Assembly: GCA_947174575.1 (NCBI GenBank)
Contig: CAMWJM010000003.1
Coordinates: 1 to 18,586, forward strand
Reading direction: 5' to 3'
Source of the DNA: an uncultured Alistipes sp.
Lineage (GTDB): Bacteria > Bacteroidota > Bacteroidia > Bacteroidales > Rikenellaceae
DNA length: 18,586 bases
Shown here: piece after piece, positions 1-6,301 of the stretch
Position numbering within the stretch: the first letter of the stretch is position 1
How the letters are laid out: every line of letters begins with the position of its first letter
Program-made: the position numbers and the translations under genes
Notes under the pieces: generated by a model
The model's input: the letters and a program-made list of their open reading frames with translations, nothing else
Told to the model about the DNA's origin: nothing
The model's database searches: none

Positions 1-61
1 AATTTGTACGCATTAATATTATGGTTTTCAACTTGTTAAACGCTAATTCGGGAGCATAATC

Positions 62-99
62 GGGAACAGAGCTTGCGACCGAAAATCTGCTCCCGAATT
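62..99 (+). repeat. 38-bp interspersed repeat, copy 1
   Basis: It begins GGGAACAGAGCTTGC and ends TGCTCCCGAATT. The same 38-base unit recurs on the other strand at 171-208 with 33 of 38 bases identical by eye, and the differences are confined to the middle. An additional AATTCGGGAGCA at 45-56 is the inverted complement of the 3' end, so 45-99 can also fold as a hairpin with a 12-bp stem. Its function is unknown. Confidence 0.75.
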
Positions 100-170
100 A
101 CCTTAAAAAATACGCTTGAAAATGCAATTTATTACGAAGCAAAATACTGCAATACAGTGCATTATATTCA

Positions 171-208
171 AATTCGGGAGCACTTTTTCAGCTGCAAGCT
201 CTGTTCCC
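171..208 (-). repeat. 38-bp interspersed repeat, copy 2 (inverted)
   Basis: Read on the minus strand this is the same unit as 62-99: 15 identical bases at the 5' end, 12 at the 3' end, and 5 mismatches between. The two copies face each other across 71 bp of AT-rich DNA, so the pair could form a large cruciform or RNA hairpin. No transposase or target-site duplication is visible. Confidence 0.75.
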
Positions 209-331
209 TTTTCGTCACCCGATAAGATGCTTTTCGATGCTTTCGATTGCGTCGATGCGAAATTTGAGAAAAGATGTAAAATGGTGATTTTTAGCAAATT
301 TGCTTTCTATTGCCGAGGGTGGGCAACAAAA

Positions 332-354
332 AAAGAGACCCAAAAGGTCTCTTT
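332..354 (-). terminator. Intrinsic terminator of tRNA-Leu
   Basis: The inverted repeat AAAGAGACC (332-340) / GGTCTCTTT (346-354) has a 5-nt loop. On the minus strand it is followed by a run of T residues (325-334 region) directly downstream of the tRNA 3' end. This is a standard rho-independent terminator for a single-gene tRNA transcript. Confidence 0.85.
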
Positions 355-356
355 AG

Positions 357-438
357 TGCGGATAAAGGGACTCGAACCCCCACGCCGTAAGGCATCAGAT
401 CCTAAGTCTGACGTGGCTACCAATTACACCATATCCGC
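357..438 (-). tRNA. tRNA-Leu, anticodon UAG
   Basis: The minus strand folds as a class II tRNA of 82 nt. The acceptor stem GCGGATA (438-432) pairs with TATCCGC (364-358), with discriminator A at 357. The D arm contains TTGGTAG. The anticodon stem TCAGA/TCTGA encloses the loop CTTAGGA, so the anticodon is TAG, which reads CUA (and other CUN) leucine codons. The variable arm is extended, as tRNA-Leu requires, and the T loop is GGTTCGAGT-like. CCA is not encoded, so it must be added after transcription. A promoter lies 11 bases upstream and a terminator directly downstream, so it appears to be transcribed alone. Confidence 0.95.
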
Positions 439-448
439 CTTATGCTCG

Positions 449-480
449 CAAATATACGATAAAAAAACCGAATCCCGAAA
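449..480 (-). promoter_or_regulatory. Promoter of tRNA-Leu
   Basis: The minus strand shows TATATTTG (456-449), an exact TAnnTTTG -7 box, with TTTC (480-477) 20 bases upstream as a near match to the -33 TTTG. The box ends 10 bases before the tRNA 5' end, which fits transcription starting at or near the mature end. Confidence 0.75.
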
Positions 481-509
481 GGGGCGGTGCTATTATGAGT
501 TTTTTTGTT

Positions 510-517
510 TATTTTTG
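510..517 (+). promoter_or_regulatory. -7 box for the operon starting at 537
   Basis: TATTTTTG matches TAnnTTTG and lies 19 bases before the chosen ATG at 537. No good -33 element is seen. If this is the promoter, transcription would start near 524, and the in-frame ATG at 495 would lie outside the mRNA, which supports the start at 537. Confidence 0.55.
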
Positions 518-536
518 CAGCATAATTCAGACCATT

Positions 537-1475
537 ATGGAAGAGGATAAACTGGGTTACGACCCCTCGGAGTTCGAGGACGAGGATTTCCGCGCTCCGC
601 AGTCCGATGCCGCCAAGTCGATCCGCGGCTACCGCATCGTCATCATCATCCTTTCGGTGATTCTGGTGGCGCTTTCGGCGCTCTATTTCGGCATCCATCG
701 CCAGCAGATGCTCGACAACCGCATCCTGCAGGCCGATCGCGATTCGATCCAGAACGATCTGGGCCGGTTGATGACCGATTTCGACAACCTGCAGATCGCC
801 AACGACACCATTTCGGCCAGCTTGTCGTTCGAACGCGGCCGCGCCGATTCGCTGATGTCGCGACTCCAGAAGGAGCGGTCGTGGAATCTGGCCAAGATCA
901 AGCAATATGAGAAGGAGGTCGGGACGTTGCGCACCATCATGCGCGGCTATATCCGGCAGATCGATTCGCTCAATACGCTCAACAAGCAGCTTTTGCAGGA
1001 GAACGTCTCTTTCCGCAAGGAGATTTCGTCGGCCAAGCTGCGCGCCGATATGGCCGAGGAGAAGGCCGCCGAGCTGAACAACAAGGTGCGCGTGGGGTCG
1101 GTGATCCGCGCCCGCGACATCCGCCTGGCGGCGCTCAACGACAAGAGCAAGCCCGTGTCGCGGATCAAGAACGCCGCACGTCTGCGCGTCGATTTCATCC
1201 TCGCGGCCAACGATCTCGCCGCTCCCGGGGAGAAAGCCGTCTATGTGCGCATCGCTTCGCCCGACGGCTATGTGCTCACCACCGAGGCTACGCCGACTTT
1301 CGAGTTCGAGGGCGAGCGCCTGCCCTATTCCGCCATGCGCGAGGTCGACTACCAGAACCAGGATCTGGAGGTAGGCATCTACTTCAACAGCAGCGGTTTC
1401 GTCGCCGGCACCTACGGCATCCAGCTCTATTGCGAGGGCCGGATGATCGGCAGTGCGGAGGTCGTGATGAAATAG
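537..1475 (+). CDS. Membrane-anchored coiled-coil protein, unknown function
   Basis: The 312-aa protein has an acidic cytoplasmic N-terminus (about 1-29), one hydrophobic segment (about 32-51, rich in I, V and L), then a long charged stretch (about 55-185) with heptad-like spacing and many K/E/R/L residues typical of a coiled coil. A C-terminal part (about 195-312) looks like a beta-rich globular domain. A single anchor without a signal cleavage site predicts a type II inner-membrane protein with the coil and C-terminal domain in the periplasm. I do not recognise the family. The start at 537 was preferred over 495 because of the -7 box at 510-517 and because the extra residues are encoded by AT-rich, non-coding-like DNA. 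It is the first gene of an operon with tsaC, which begins 3 bases after its stop. Confidence 0.85.
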   Translation: MEEDKLGYDPSEFEDEDFRAPQSDAAKSIRGYRIVIIILSVILVALSALYFGIHRQQMLDNRILQADRDSIQNDLGRLMTDFDNLQIANDTISASLSFERGRADSLMSRLQKERSWNLAKIKQYEKEVGTLRTIMRGYIRQIDSLNTLNKQLLQENVSFRKEISSAKLRADMAEEKAAELNNKVRVGSVIRARDIRLAALNDKSKPVSRIKNAARLRVDFILAANDLAAPGEKAVYVRIASPDGYVLTTEATPTFEFEGERLPYSAMREVDYQNQDLEVGIYFNSSGFVAGTYGIQLYCEGRMIGSAEVVMK

Positions 1476-1478
1476 ACC

Positions 1479-2060
1479 ATGCCGCAGCCTAATGCCATGC
1501 AGGAGGAGGTCGCCCGGGCAGCCGAAGTGCTGCGCGCGGGCGGCGTCGTCCTCTATCCCACCGATACGGTCTGGGGTCTGGGGTGCGACGCTACGAACGG
1601 CGATGCCGTGGCCCGGATCTACCGCCTCAAGCAGAGCGAGAACAAGAAGTCGATGCTCGTGCTGTGTGCTTCGGCCGACATGGTCGTGCGCTATGTCGAT
1701 CGTGCTCCGGGCATCGCGTTCGAAGTCATGGAGCTGGCGACCAGCCCGTTGACGCTCATCCTGCCCGGAGCGGTGGGCGTGGCCGAAAATCTGATCCCCG
1801 ACGAGGGTACGCTCGGCGTGCGGGTGCCCGACCACGAGTTCTGCCGGCAGCTGCTCCGCGCTTTCGGGCGGCCGATCGTCTCCACTTCGGCCAATGTCTC
1901 GGGGCAACCGACGCCCGCGGGACTGCAGGAGGTGGGGCGGGAGATCGTCGACGGAGTCGATTTCGTCGTCGACCCCCGGTTCGAGGGCAAACCCACCCGC
2001 AAGGCTTCGTCGATCATCGCGTTCGGCGAGGGCGGCGAGGTGCGAATCATTCGCGAGTGA
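1479..2060 (+). CDS. tsaC: L-threonylcarbamoyladenylate synthase (TsaC/Sua5/YrdC family)
   Basis: This cytoplasmic enzyme uses threonine, bicarbonate and ATP to make threonylcarbamoyl-AMP, the donor for the t6A modification at position 37 of ANN-decoding tRNAs. The 193-aa protein is a single YrdC domain. It shows PTDTVWGLGCD at residues 27-37, a basic KQSENKK stretch at 51-57 in the place of the family's nucleotide-binding KxR segment, and STSANVSG at 135-142. The length fits the short TsaC form, without the extra Sua5 C-terminal domain. The start at 1479 gives a full domain; the internal ATG at 1497 would also keep it and cannot be excluded. The gene is tightly packed between its neighbours (3-base gap before, 1-base overlap after), which implies co-transcription. 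Confidence 0.93.
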   Translation: MPQPNAMQEEVARAAEVLRAGGVVLYPTDTVWGLGCDATNGDAVARIYRLKQSENKKSMLVLCASADMVVRYVDRAPGIAFEVMELATSPLTLILPGAVGVAENLIPDEGTLGVRVPDHEFCRQLLRAFGRPIVSTSANVSGQPTPAGLQEVGREIVDGVDFVVDPRFEGKPTRKASSIIAFGEGGEVRIIRE

Positions 2061-2455
2061 TGGCCCGTACGCTCGAAACTCCCGTTCAGAAACGGTTCAT
2101 CGACATCGACCCGTTCCAGCACGTCAACAACGTCGCGCAGCAGAGCTATTTCGATGTCGGCAAAATCGACTACTACGAGAAGATTCTCGGCGCCGAAGTG
2201 CTGCTGGGCGATCTGCGGATCGTCACCGTCTCGACGGCCACTTCTTATATCGGGCAGGTGCGCATGCACGACGACGTGCGCGTGACCACCACCTGCGAGC
2301 GGGTCGGCAACAAGAGCATCACGCTCCTGCAGCGTTTGCTGGTCGGCGGCGAGGTGCGCTCCGAGAGCCGCTCGGTGATGGTGGTCTTCGATTTCGTCGC
2401 GCAGCAGAGCCGTCCCGTGTCCGATGCGTGGCGCGACAACCTGTTGAAAGAGTAG
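2060..2455 (+). CDS. Acyl-CoA thioesterase, 4HBT hotdog fold
   Basis: The 131-aa protein has the size and opening motif of 4-hydroxybenzoyl-CoA-thioesterase-like (YbgC/FadM-type) enzymes: DIDPFQHVNN at residues 15-24, where Asp17 is the expected catalytic acid and HVNN belongs to the active-site loop, followed by a long helix. These enzymes hydrolyse acyl-CoA thioesters in the cytoplasm; the substrate cannot be read from sequence. The start is the ATG at 2060, which overlaps the tsaC stop as TGATG and so suggests translational coupling. The same frame is open far upstream, but that part is a shadow of tsaC. Confidence 0.88.
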   Translation: MARTLETPVQKRFIDIDPFQHVNNVAQQSYFDVGKIDYYEKILGAEVLLGDLRIVTVSTATSYIGQVRMHDDVRVTTTCERVGNKSITLLQRLLVGGEVRSESRSVMVVFDFVAQQSRPVSDAWRDNLLKE

Positions 2456-2505
2456 CCGCAGCCCTTACGGCACTTCGATCCGAAACACGTTTGGTGCAGT
2501 AGTTT

Positions 2506-3441
2506 ATGGATAGCGGTAAGTTGAAAGGCCATGCGGCGCTGTGGGTGGCCAACATCATCTGGGGCCTCAATGCCCCGATCTGCAAGAGCGTACTGGTCTC
2601 GGGCGAAAATCCCGGCGGGGTCAATCCTTTCGCGTTGAGCGTCTACCGCATGGTGGGCGCCGCCTTGCTGTTCTGGACTGTCTCGTGCTTCTTGCCTCGC
2701 GAGCGGGTCGCGCCGCGCGATGTCTTCATGCTGCTGCTGGCCTCGGTGTTCGGCATCCAGCTCAATCAGATGCTTTTCCTGTGGGGGCTGTCGCTCACGT
2801 CGCCCATCGATTCGTCGATCATCGCCACGATCGTGCCCGTGCTGACCATGATTCTGGCCACCGTGTTCCTGCGCGAGCCGATCACTTGGCTCAAGTCGGG
2901 CGGCGTGGCCCTGGGGTGCTTTGGGGCGCTGCTGCTGGTCTATGTGAGCCGGCACGGAGCGGGGCAGGCGTCGAGCGTCGGCGGCGACATCCTCTGCATC
3001 GTCAGCGCCATAAGCTATGCCGTCTACCTCACGGCGTTCCGCGACACGATCGTCCGCTACTCGCCCGTCACGACCATGAAGTGGATGTTCCTCTTCGCCG
3101 CCGTGGTCGCCGTGTGCATCTATTACCGTCCGCTGACCGAGGTCGATTACGGCGCTTTGACGCCCGCCACGTGGGGCGGCATCGGCTATGTCGTGGTCTG
3201 CTCGACGTTCGTCGCCTATCTCATGGTGCCCATCGGGCAGCGCTTCCTGCGGCCCACGGTGGTCTCGATGTACAACTATGTGCAGCCCGTCGTGGCGGTG
3301 GTCTTCACGGTCATGATCGGATTGGACACCTTCGGCCCGACCAAGGGCGTCGCGGCTTTGTGCGTCTTCGCGGGCGTGTGGCTGGTCACCAAATCCAAGT
3401 CGCGGGCACAGCTCGAAGCCGAGCGGAAAAACCGGGGCTGA
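2506..3441 (+). CDS. EamA/DMT-family transporter
   Basis: This 311-aa integral inner-membrane protein has about ten hydrophobic segments arranged as two homologous halves (roughly 8-140 and 155-290), the layout of the drug/metabolite transporter superfamily with two EamA domains. It begins with the WVANIIWGLNAP-type first helix typical of the family. The second half contains a helix starting VVSMYNYVQPV and ends in a basic tail. The substrate is unknown; relatives export amino acids, nucleosides or metabolites. It follows the thioesterase after 50 bases with no strong promoter between them, so it is probably the last gene of the 537 operon. A terminator hairpin begins 3 bases after its stop. 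Confidence 0.9.
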   Translation: MDSGKLKGHAALWVANIIWGLNAPICKSVLVSGENPGGVNPFALSVYRMVGAALLFWTVSCFLPRERVAPRDVFMLLLASVFGIQLNQMLFLWGLSLTSPIDSSIIATIVPVLTMILATVFLREPITWLKSGGVALGCFGALLLVYVSRHGAGQASSVGGDILCIVSAISYAVYLTAFRDTIVRYSPVTTMKWMFLFAAVVAVCIYYRPLTEVDYGALTPATWGGIGYVVVCSTFVAYLMVPIGQRFLRPTVVSMYNYVQPVVAVVFTVMIGLDTFGPTKGVAALCVFAGVWLVTKSKSRAQLEAERKNRG

Positions 3442-3443
3442 AC

Positions 3444-3482
3444 AGCGGCACTTTGCGATCCGCATGGGGACTGCCGCTTTTT
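3444..3482 (+). terminator. Terminator after the EamA transporter gene
   Basis: The stem AGCGGCA (3444-3450) / TGCCGCT (3472-3478) is followed by TTTT. The interior contains a second small stem, TGCG/CGCA (3454-3457 and 3461-3464). Its position directly after the stop at 3441 supports a rho-independent terminator closing the operon. Confidence 0.7.
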
Positions 3483-3531
3483 CGGCGTGCGATTTGCAGG
3501 TCTGGGCGTGTAATTCTAAATCATTCGGATC

Positions 3532-3708
3532 ATGAAAGACAACGACAAGAACCGCGACGTCTGCTCGCCCTGCGAAAAGAATTTCGAACAAGCGGTCGAC
3601 CGGCTGGTGCACGAAGGCGAGGCGCCCACGGCCCAGCAGCATCACGAAAAAGCCCGCGAGGTCGAAGAGGCCTACTCCCGGCAACCTGTCGGCCATACCG
3701 ACAAGTAA
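3532..3708 (+). CDS. Small 58-aa hydrophilic protein with a CxxC motif
   Basis: An ATG at 3532 opens a 58-codon frame ending at TAA 3706-3708. The product is very hydrophilic, rich in E, K, D, H and Q, has no membrane segment, and carries Cys-Ser-Pro-Cys at residues 11-14. The rest (about 15-50) looks helical. I do not recognise it. Support for a real gene: GC-rich codon use like its neighbours, a free intergenic location between two terminators, and a strong palindromic terminator 3 bases after the stop. A weak promoter candidate is TTTG (3493-3496) with TAATTCTA (3511-3518), but the spacing of 14 is shorter than usual. The CxxC could bind metal or be redox-active, which is speculative. The convergent DsbD gene is not co-transcribed with it. 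Confidence 0.7.
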   Translation: MKDNDKNRDVCSPCEKNFEQAVDRLVHEGEAPTAQQHHEKAREVEEAYSRQPVGHTDK

Positions 3709-3710
3709 TG

Positions 3711-3740
3711 AACCCGGCGCTGCATGCAGCGCCGGGTTTT
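3711..3740 (+). terminator. 28-bp perfect palindrome, terminator of the 58-aa gene
   Basis: AACCCGGCGCTGCA (3711-3724) is followed immediately by its exact reverse complement (3725-3738), then two more T residues. As RNA it makes a very stable GC-rich hairpin with a short U tract after it. Being symmetric, it carries A residues at the other end and could also act on minus-strand transcription. Confidence 0.85.
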
Positions 3741-3749
3741 AAATTCACC

Positions 3750-3806
3750 GTTTTCGATAAGCCGAGGGCAAAGCCGAACTTGTTCGGGCTATACCGAGAC
3801 GGGAAA
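3750..3806 (+). repeat. Interspersed repeat R1
   Basis: This 57-bp unit starts GTTTTCGATAAGCCGAG and ends with ACCGAGACGGGAAA. It is closely similar to 11992-12048 (R2) and 12091-12149 (R3). Its centre is the inverted repeat CCGAAC-TT-GTTCGG. The downstream sequence at 3869-3885 also resembles that following R3 (12146-12162, 14 of 17 identical), so the true unit may be longer and here interrupted by a GC-rich segment with a C9 tract. Confidence 0.85.
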
Positions 3807-3931
3807 TGTAATTTTTGCCGCAGCCTGCGGAACATGCTTGCAGGCCCCCCCCCGGCGGAGGCTGCAGCAAAGGTGCAAGAAGTCGTATTTTTTCGAGACT
3901 CGGAGCGATCGCTTTCCCGAGTCGGTTATCA
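3807..3931. other. Convergent intergenic segment with C9 tract and hairpin
   Basis: There is no gene between R1 and the DsbD stop. It contains a run of nine C at 3845-3853 inside a GC-rich patch with an inverted pair GCAGCCT / AGGCTGC, then a hairpin GACTCGG (3897-3903) / CCGAGTC (3917-3923) enclosing the palindrome AGCGATCGCT (3904-3913). The last hairpin sits 9 bases beyond the DsbD stop on the minus strand and may end that transcript, although no T-run follows it on that strand. Confidence 0.5.
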
Positions 3932-5920
3932 TTACTTTTGTCTATTATACGCTTCTATGCCGCTTTTCAGAAATGCGGCGAATGCCTCCGCATCCAGATC
4001 ATAGCCGCGCGGCGGCACGAGCGGCTGCCCGTCGCGTCCCTGCAGCACATAGTAGGGTTGGGCGTTCACGCCATAGGTCTTGAGCGCATAGTAGGAGTTG
4101 ATTTTGCCCAGACTTTTCAGCACCTTGCCCGTGTCGGCGGTCACCCAGTCGGCGGCGGGCAGCGTCTTTTTGTCGTCGGAGTAGAGGGCGCAGATCACAT
4201 AGTCGTCGCGCAGCATCTGCAGCACTTCGGGCGCCGACCATACGCGCGCTTCCATTTCGCGGCAGTTGACGCAGCCGTGGCCCGTGAAGTCGATGAACAG
4301 GGGTTTGCCGACTCGGGCGGCATAGGCTTCGGCTTCGTGCAGATCGAAAAACCCCTCCAGCCCGTGGGGCAGGCGGAGGAAATCGCTGTATTTGCCGCGG
4401 CCCGGTGCGGCTGCATCGGCGGCGGCGGTGCGGGGTGCCGCAGTCGCCGCAGGGACGCCGCTGCTCGGGGTCAGGACGAAATCCTGCGTCGTAAGCGGCG
4501 GCAGATAGCCCGACAGTCCCTTGAGCGGTGCGCCCCACATACCCGGAAGCATGTAGACCACGAACGCGAAGACCGCGATCGCCAGCGCCAGACGCCCCAC
4601 GCCGAGGTGGGGCAGATCGCTGTCGTGCGCGAACTTGATTTTGCCCAAAAGATAGAGTCCCAGCAGCGAGAAGACCGCGATCCAGATCGCCAGATAGACT
4701 TCGCGGTCGAGCAGCCCCCAATGGTAGGTCTGGTCGGCCACCGACAGGAACTTGAAGCCCAGCGCCACCTCGACGAAACCGATCGCGACCTTCACCGAAT
4801 TGAGCCAGCCGCCGCTTCGGGGCAGCTTCTTGAGCACCGAGGGAAAGAGCGCGAAGAGGGTGAAGGGCAGTGCGAAAGCCACCGAGAACGCCAGCATGGT
4901 GAGGATCGGCGTCCAGAACTCGCCGGAGGTCGATTTGATGAGCACCGAGCCGACGATCGGCCCCGTGCACGAGAACGAGACGAGCACCAGCGTCAGTGCC
5001 AGGAAGAAGATGCCCCCCAGCCCCTTGGTGTCGGCTTTGGCGTCGGCCTTGTTGACCATCCACGAGGGCATCGTGATCTCGAACGCTCCGAAGAACGACG
5101 CGGCGAAGATCATGAACACCGCGAAGAAGACGAGGTTGGGCAGCCAGTGCGTCGCCAGCCAGTTGAAGATGTCGGCCGTCACGGCGTCGCCGCCCGCCAG
5201 ACGCGTGATCAGAATGATCGCGGCGACAGGTACGGTATAGAGCGCTACGATGAATAGGCCGTACAATGCCGCCCGCAGCCGCCCCATGGCCGGGCCTCCC
5301 TCGCCCTTGAGGAAGTACGACACGGTCATCGGCACCATGGGAAAGACGCAGGGGGTCAGCAGCGCGGCGAAGCCCCACAAGATCGCTTCGATGATGAGCG
5401 CCCACAGCGAGCCGGAAGCATCGGAGGAAATAGAAACAGAGTTTGTTACGGTATTTTCTCCAATAGCTGTTCGTTGCTGGGGGATGCGGATCGTCAACTC
5501 GCTCTCCTCGGGGGGCATGCAACTGCTGTCGTTGCAGATCATCCACTCCAGCGCCACGCCCACCGAGGCTTCGGCCGCCGTGAGTTCCACCCGCTGCGCG
5601 AAGCGGGCTTTCTTCTCGAAGGTGCCGATCTCCATGCCGAACACGGCGTCGTAGTGCCGCTCGGGCGCGGTGAGCTGCTCGACCCCGCCGATCAATCGCG
5701 CCCCGGCGTCGGGCGTGAAGATCAACGTCGTGGCATTGGGGCCGTCGTCGCCGTAAGGCCCCATGTCGTACATGTGGTAGCGGGCCGGAATCTGCGCTTC
5801 GAGCACGATACGGTAGGCATTGCCGCCCTCCGGTTCGACACGACTCGTCCAACGCACGCCCTGTGCCGAGGCCGCCGCCGCGAGCAGCACGACCGCCGAT
5901 GTCAACAGAATTTTTCGCAT
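3932..5920 (-). CDS. dsbD: Thiol:disulfide interchange protein DsbD
   Basis: This 662-aa protein passes electrons from cytoplasmic thioredoxin across the inner membrane to periplasmic thiol proteins. A signal peptide (about 1-20, ending ASAQ) is followed by the periplasmic alpha domain with Cys129 and Cys134 (CNDSSC). The CcdA/DsbD-type membrane domain (about 172-465) has its two conserved cysteines in LLTPCVFP (Cys191) and SFSCTGP (Cys318). A low-complexity Ala/Pro/Thr linker (about 485-508) leads to a thioredoxin-like gamma domain with GHGCVNCRE (Cys550, Cys553). All six redox cysteines are present. The start at 5920 was chosen because it begins a clean signal peptide and lies 18 bases after a -7 box; the open frame continues to 5986 only through intergenic DNA. 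It has its own promoter and converges with the 58-aa gene. Confidence 0.95.
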   Translation of the reverse strand: MRKILLTSAVVLLAAAASAQGVRWTSRVEPEGGNAYRIVLEAQIPARYHMYDMGPYGDDGPNATTLIFTPDAGARLIGGVEQLTAPERHYDAVFGMEIGTFEKKARFAQRVELTAAEASVGVALEWMICNDSSCMPPEESELTIRIPQQRTAIGENTVTNSVSISSDASGSLWALIIEAILWGFAALLTPCVFPMVPMTVSYFLKGEGGPAMGRLRAALYGLFIVALYTVPVAAIILITRLAGGDAVTADIFNWLATHWLPNLVFFAVFMIFAASFFGAFEITMPSWMVNKADAKADTKGLGGIFFLALTLVLVSFSCTGPIVGSVLIKSTSGEFWTPILTMLAFSVAFALPFTLFALFPSVLKKLPRSGGWLNSVKVAIGFVEVALGFKFLSVADQTYHWGLLDREVYLAIWIAVFSLLGLYLLGKIKFAHDSDLPHLGVGRLALAIAVFAFVVYMLPGMWGAPLKGLSGYLPPLTTQDFVLTPSSGVPAATAAPRTAAADAAAPGRGKYSDFLRLPHGLEGFFDLHEAEAYAARVGKPLFIDFTGHGCVNCREMEARVWSAPEVLQMLRDDYVICALYSDDKKTLPAADWVTADTGKVLKSLGKINSYYALKTYGVNAQPYYVLQGRDGQPLVPPRGYDLDAEAFAAFLKSGIEAYNRQK

Positions 5921-5938
5921 GACAAGTTGTTTTGCATG

Positions 5939-5969
5939 CAAAGATAGCGCAAGCCGCATACAATACCAA
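5939..5969 (-). promoter_or_regulatory. Promoter of dsbD
   Basis: On the minus strand, TTG (5969-5967) is separated by 20 bases from TATCTTTG (5946-5939), a good match to the Bacteroidota -33/-7 arrangement. The -7 box ends 18 bases before the ATG at 5920, giving a short leader. Confidence 0.8.
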
Positions 5970-6033
5970 TTTATTTCTCCCCTCACCCCTCAAAAATGTT
6001 GCTACGAAGCACCCGATATAATTATGAATTATG

Positions 6034-6127
6034 AATTGTGCATTGTGAATTCTTTGTCCTTGCACTATCTTTACCGCGAAAAACCCCCGCGGTTGAGATA
6101 GGCTGCGGCTCGGCAAAGGTCGAATTT
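6034..6127 (+). repeat. Tandem long repeat, copy 1
   Basis: It starts AATTGTGCATTGTGAATT, continues with CCTTGCACTATCTTTA, a small stem ACCGCG/CGCGGT (6073-6078 and 6088-6093), then GAGATAGGCTGCGGCTCGGC and AAAGGTCGAATT. It matches 6159-6250 over its whole length with only a few differences. It includes TATCTTTA (6066-6073), one base off a -7 box, so it may be a degenerate promoter. Confidence 0.85.
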
Positions 6128-6158
6128 ATAAGAATATGCTCAATAATTGTGCATTGTG

Positions 6159-6250
6159 AATTGTGCATTGTGAATTTTTGAGCCTTGCACTATCTTTACT
6201 GCGAAAAACCCCGCGGTTGAGATAGGCTGCGGCTCGGCAAAGGTCGAATT
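6159..6250 (+). repeat. Tandem long repeat, copy 2
   Basis: This direct repeat of 6034-6127, offset by 125 bp, has the same order of blocks and again TATCTTTA (6191-6198). Its end overlaps the left arm of the inverted repeat 6237-6264. The high similarity suggests a recent duplication, or two insertions of the same dispersed element. Confidence 0.85.
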
Positions 6251-6264
6251 CATTCGACCTTTGC
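6237..6264. repeat. 13-bp inverted repeat beside the ZIP promoter
   Basis: GCAAAGGTCGAAT (6237-6249) and ATTCGACCTTTGC (6252-6264) are exact reverse complements with two bases between. It lies immediately upstream of the -7 box at 6278. It could be an operator for a metal-responsive repressor, a leftover terminator, or just two oppositely oriented repeat ends; the sequence does not decide. Confidence 0.7.
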
Positions 6265-6277
6265 GCTCGCCTTGCAC

Positions 6278-6285
6278 TATCTTTG
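6278..6285 (+). promoter_or_regulatory. -7 box of the ZIP transporter gene
   Basis: TATCTTTG is an exact TAnnTTTG match 16 bases before the ATG at 6302. The surrounding CCTTGCACTATCTTTG is a third copy of the motif found, with a final A, inside both long repeats. TTTG at 6260-6263 lies only 14 bases upstream, closer than the usual 19-21. Confidence 0.7.
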
Positions 6286-6301
6286 TATCCATTGTTATTT
6301 T

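Larger units (their letters stand above)
1..356. other. AT-rich intergenic region before tRNA-Leu
   Basis: No convincing gene was found here. Short open frames exist on both strands, but they run through repeat sequence, have AT-rich composition unlike the genes of this window, and resemble no family I know. What it holds is a pair of inverted 38-bp repeats (62-99 and 171-208), an extra half-copy at 45-56, and the tRNA terminator at its right end. The region could be the downstream flank of a gene lying left of the window. Confidence 0.6.
5947..6277. other. Repeat-rich intergenic region between dsbD and the ZIP gene
   Basis: No gene is supported here. From left to right it holds the dsbD -33 element, an AT-rich stretch, short tandem repetitions of ATTGTGCATTGTGA-like sequence (6022-6050 and 6145-6176), two long direct repeats (6034-6127 and 6159-6250) and a 13-bp inverted repeat next to the ZIP promoter. 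Open frames across this region are fragments of the repeats. Confidence 0.75.

Noticed and set aside
103..297. Minus-strand 64-codon frame in the left intergenic region
   Set aside because: It is built largely from repeat copy 2 and AT-rich DNA, with no promoter or homology that I can see.
116..550. Open frame of 144 codons on plus across the tRNA region
   Set aside because: It runs through a 38-bp repeat, the tRNA terminator and the antisense of tRNA-Leu; composition is AT-rich and no protein family is recognisable.
3845..3853. Intergenic C9 tract as a phase-variable promoter switch
   Set aside because: It lies between convergent gene ends, not between promoter elements or in a coding frame, so length change has no obvious effect.
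3932..6116. Long minus-strand frames continuing upstream of dsbD, and their plus-strand mirrors
   Set aside because: GC-rich codon shadowing of dsbD. The upstream parts are translations of the 93-bp repeats, and the signal peptide and promoter place the dsbD start at 5920.
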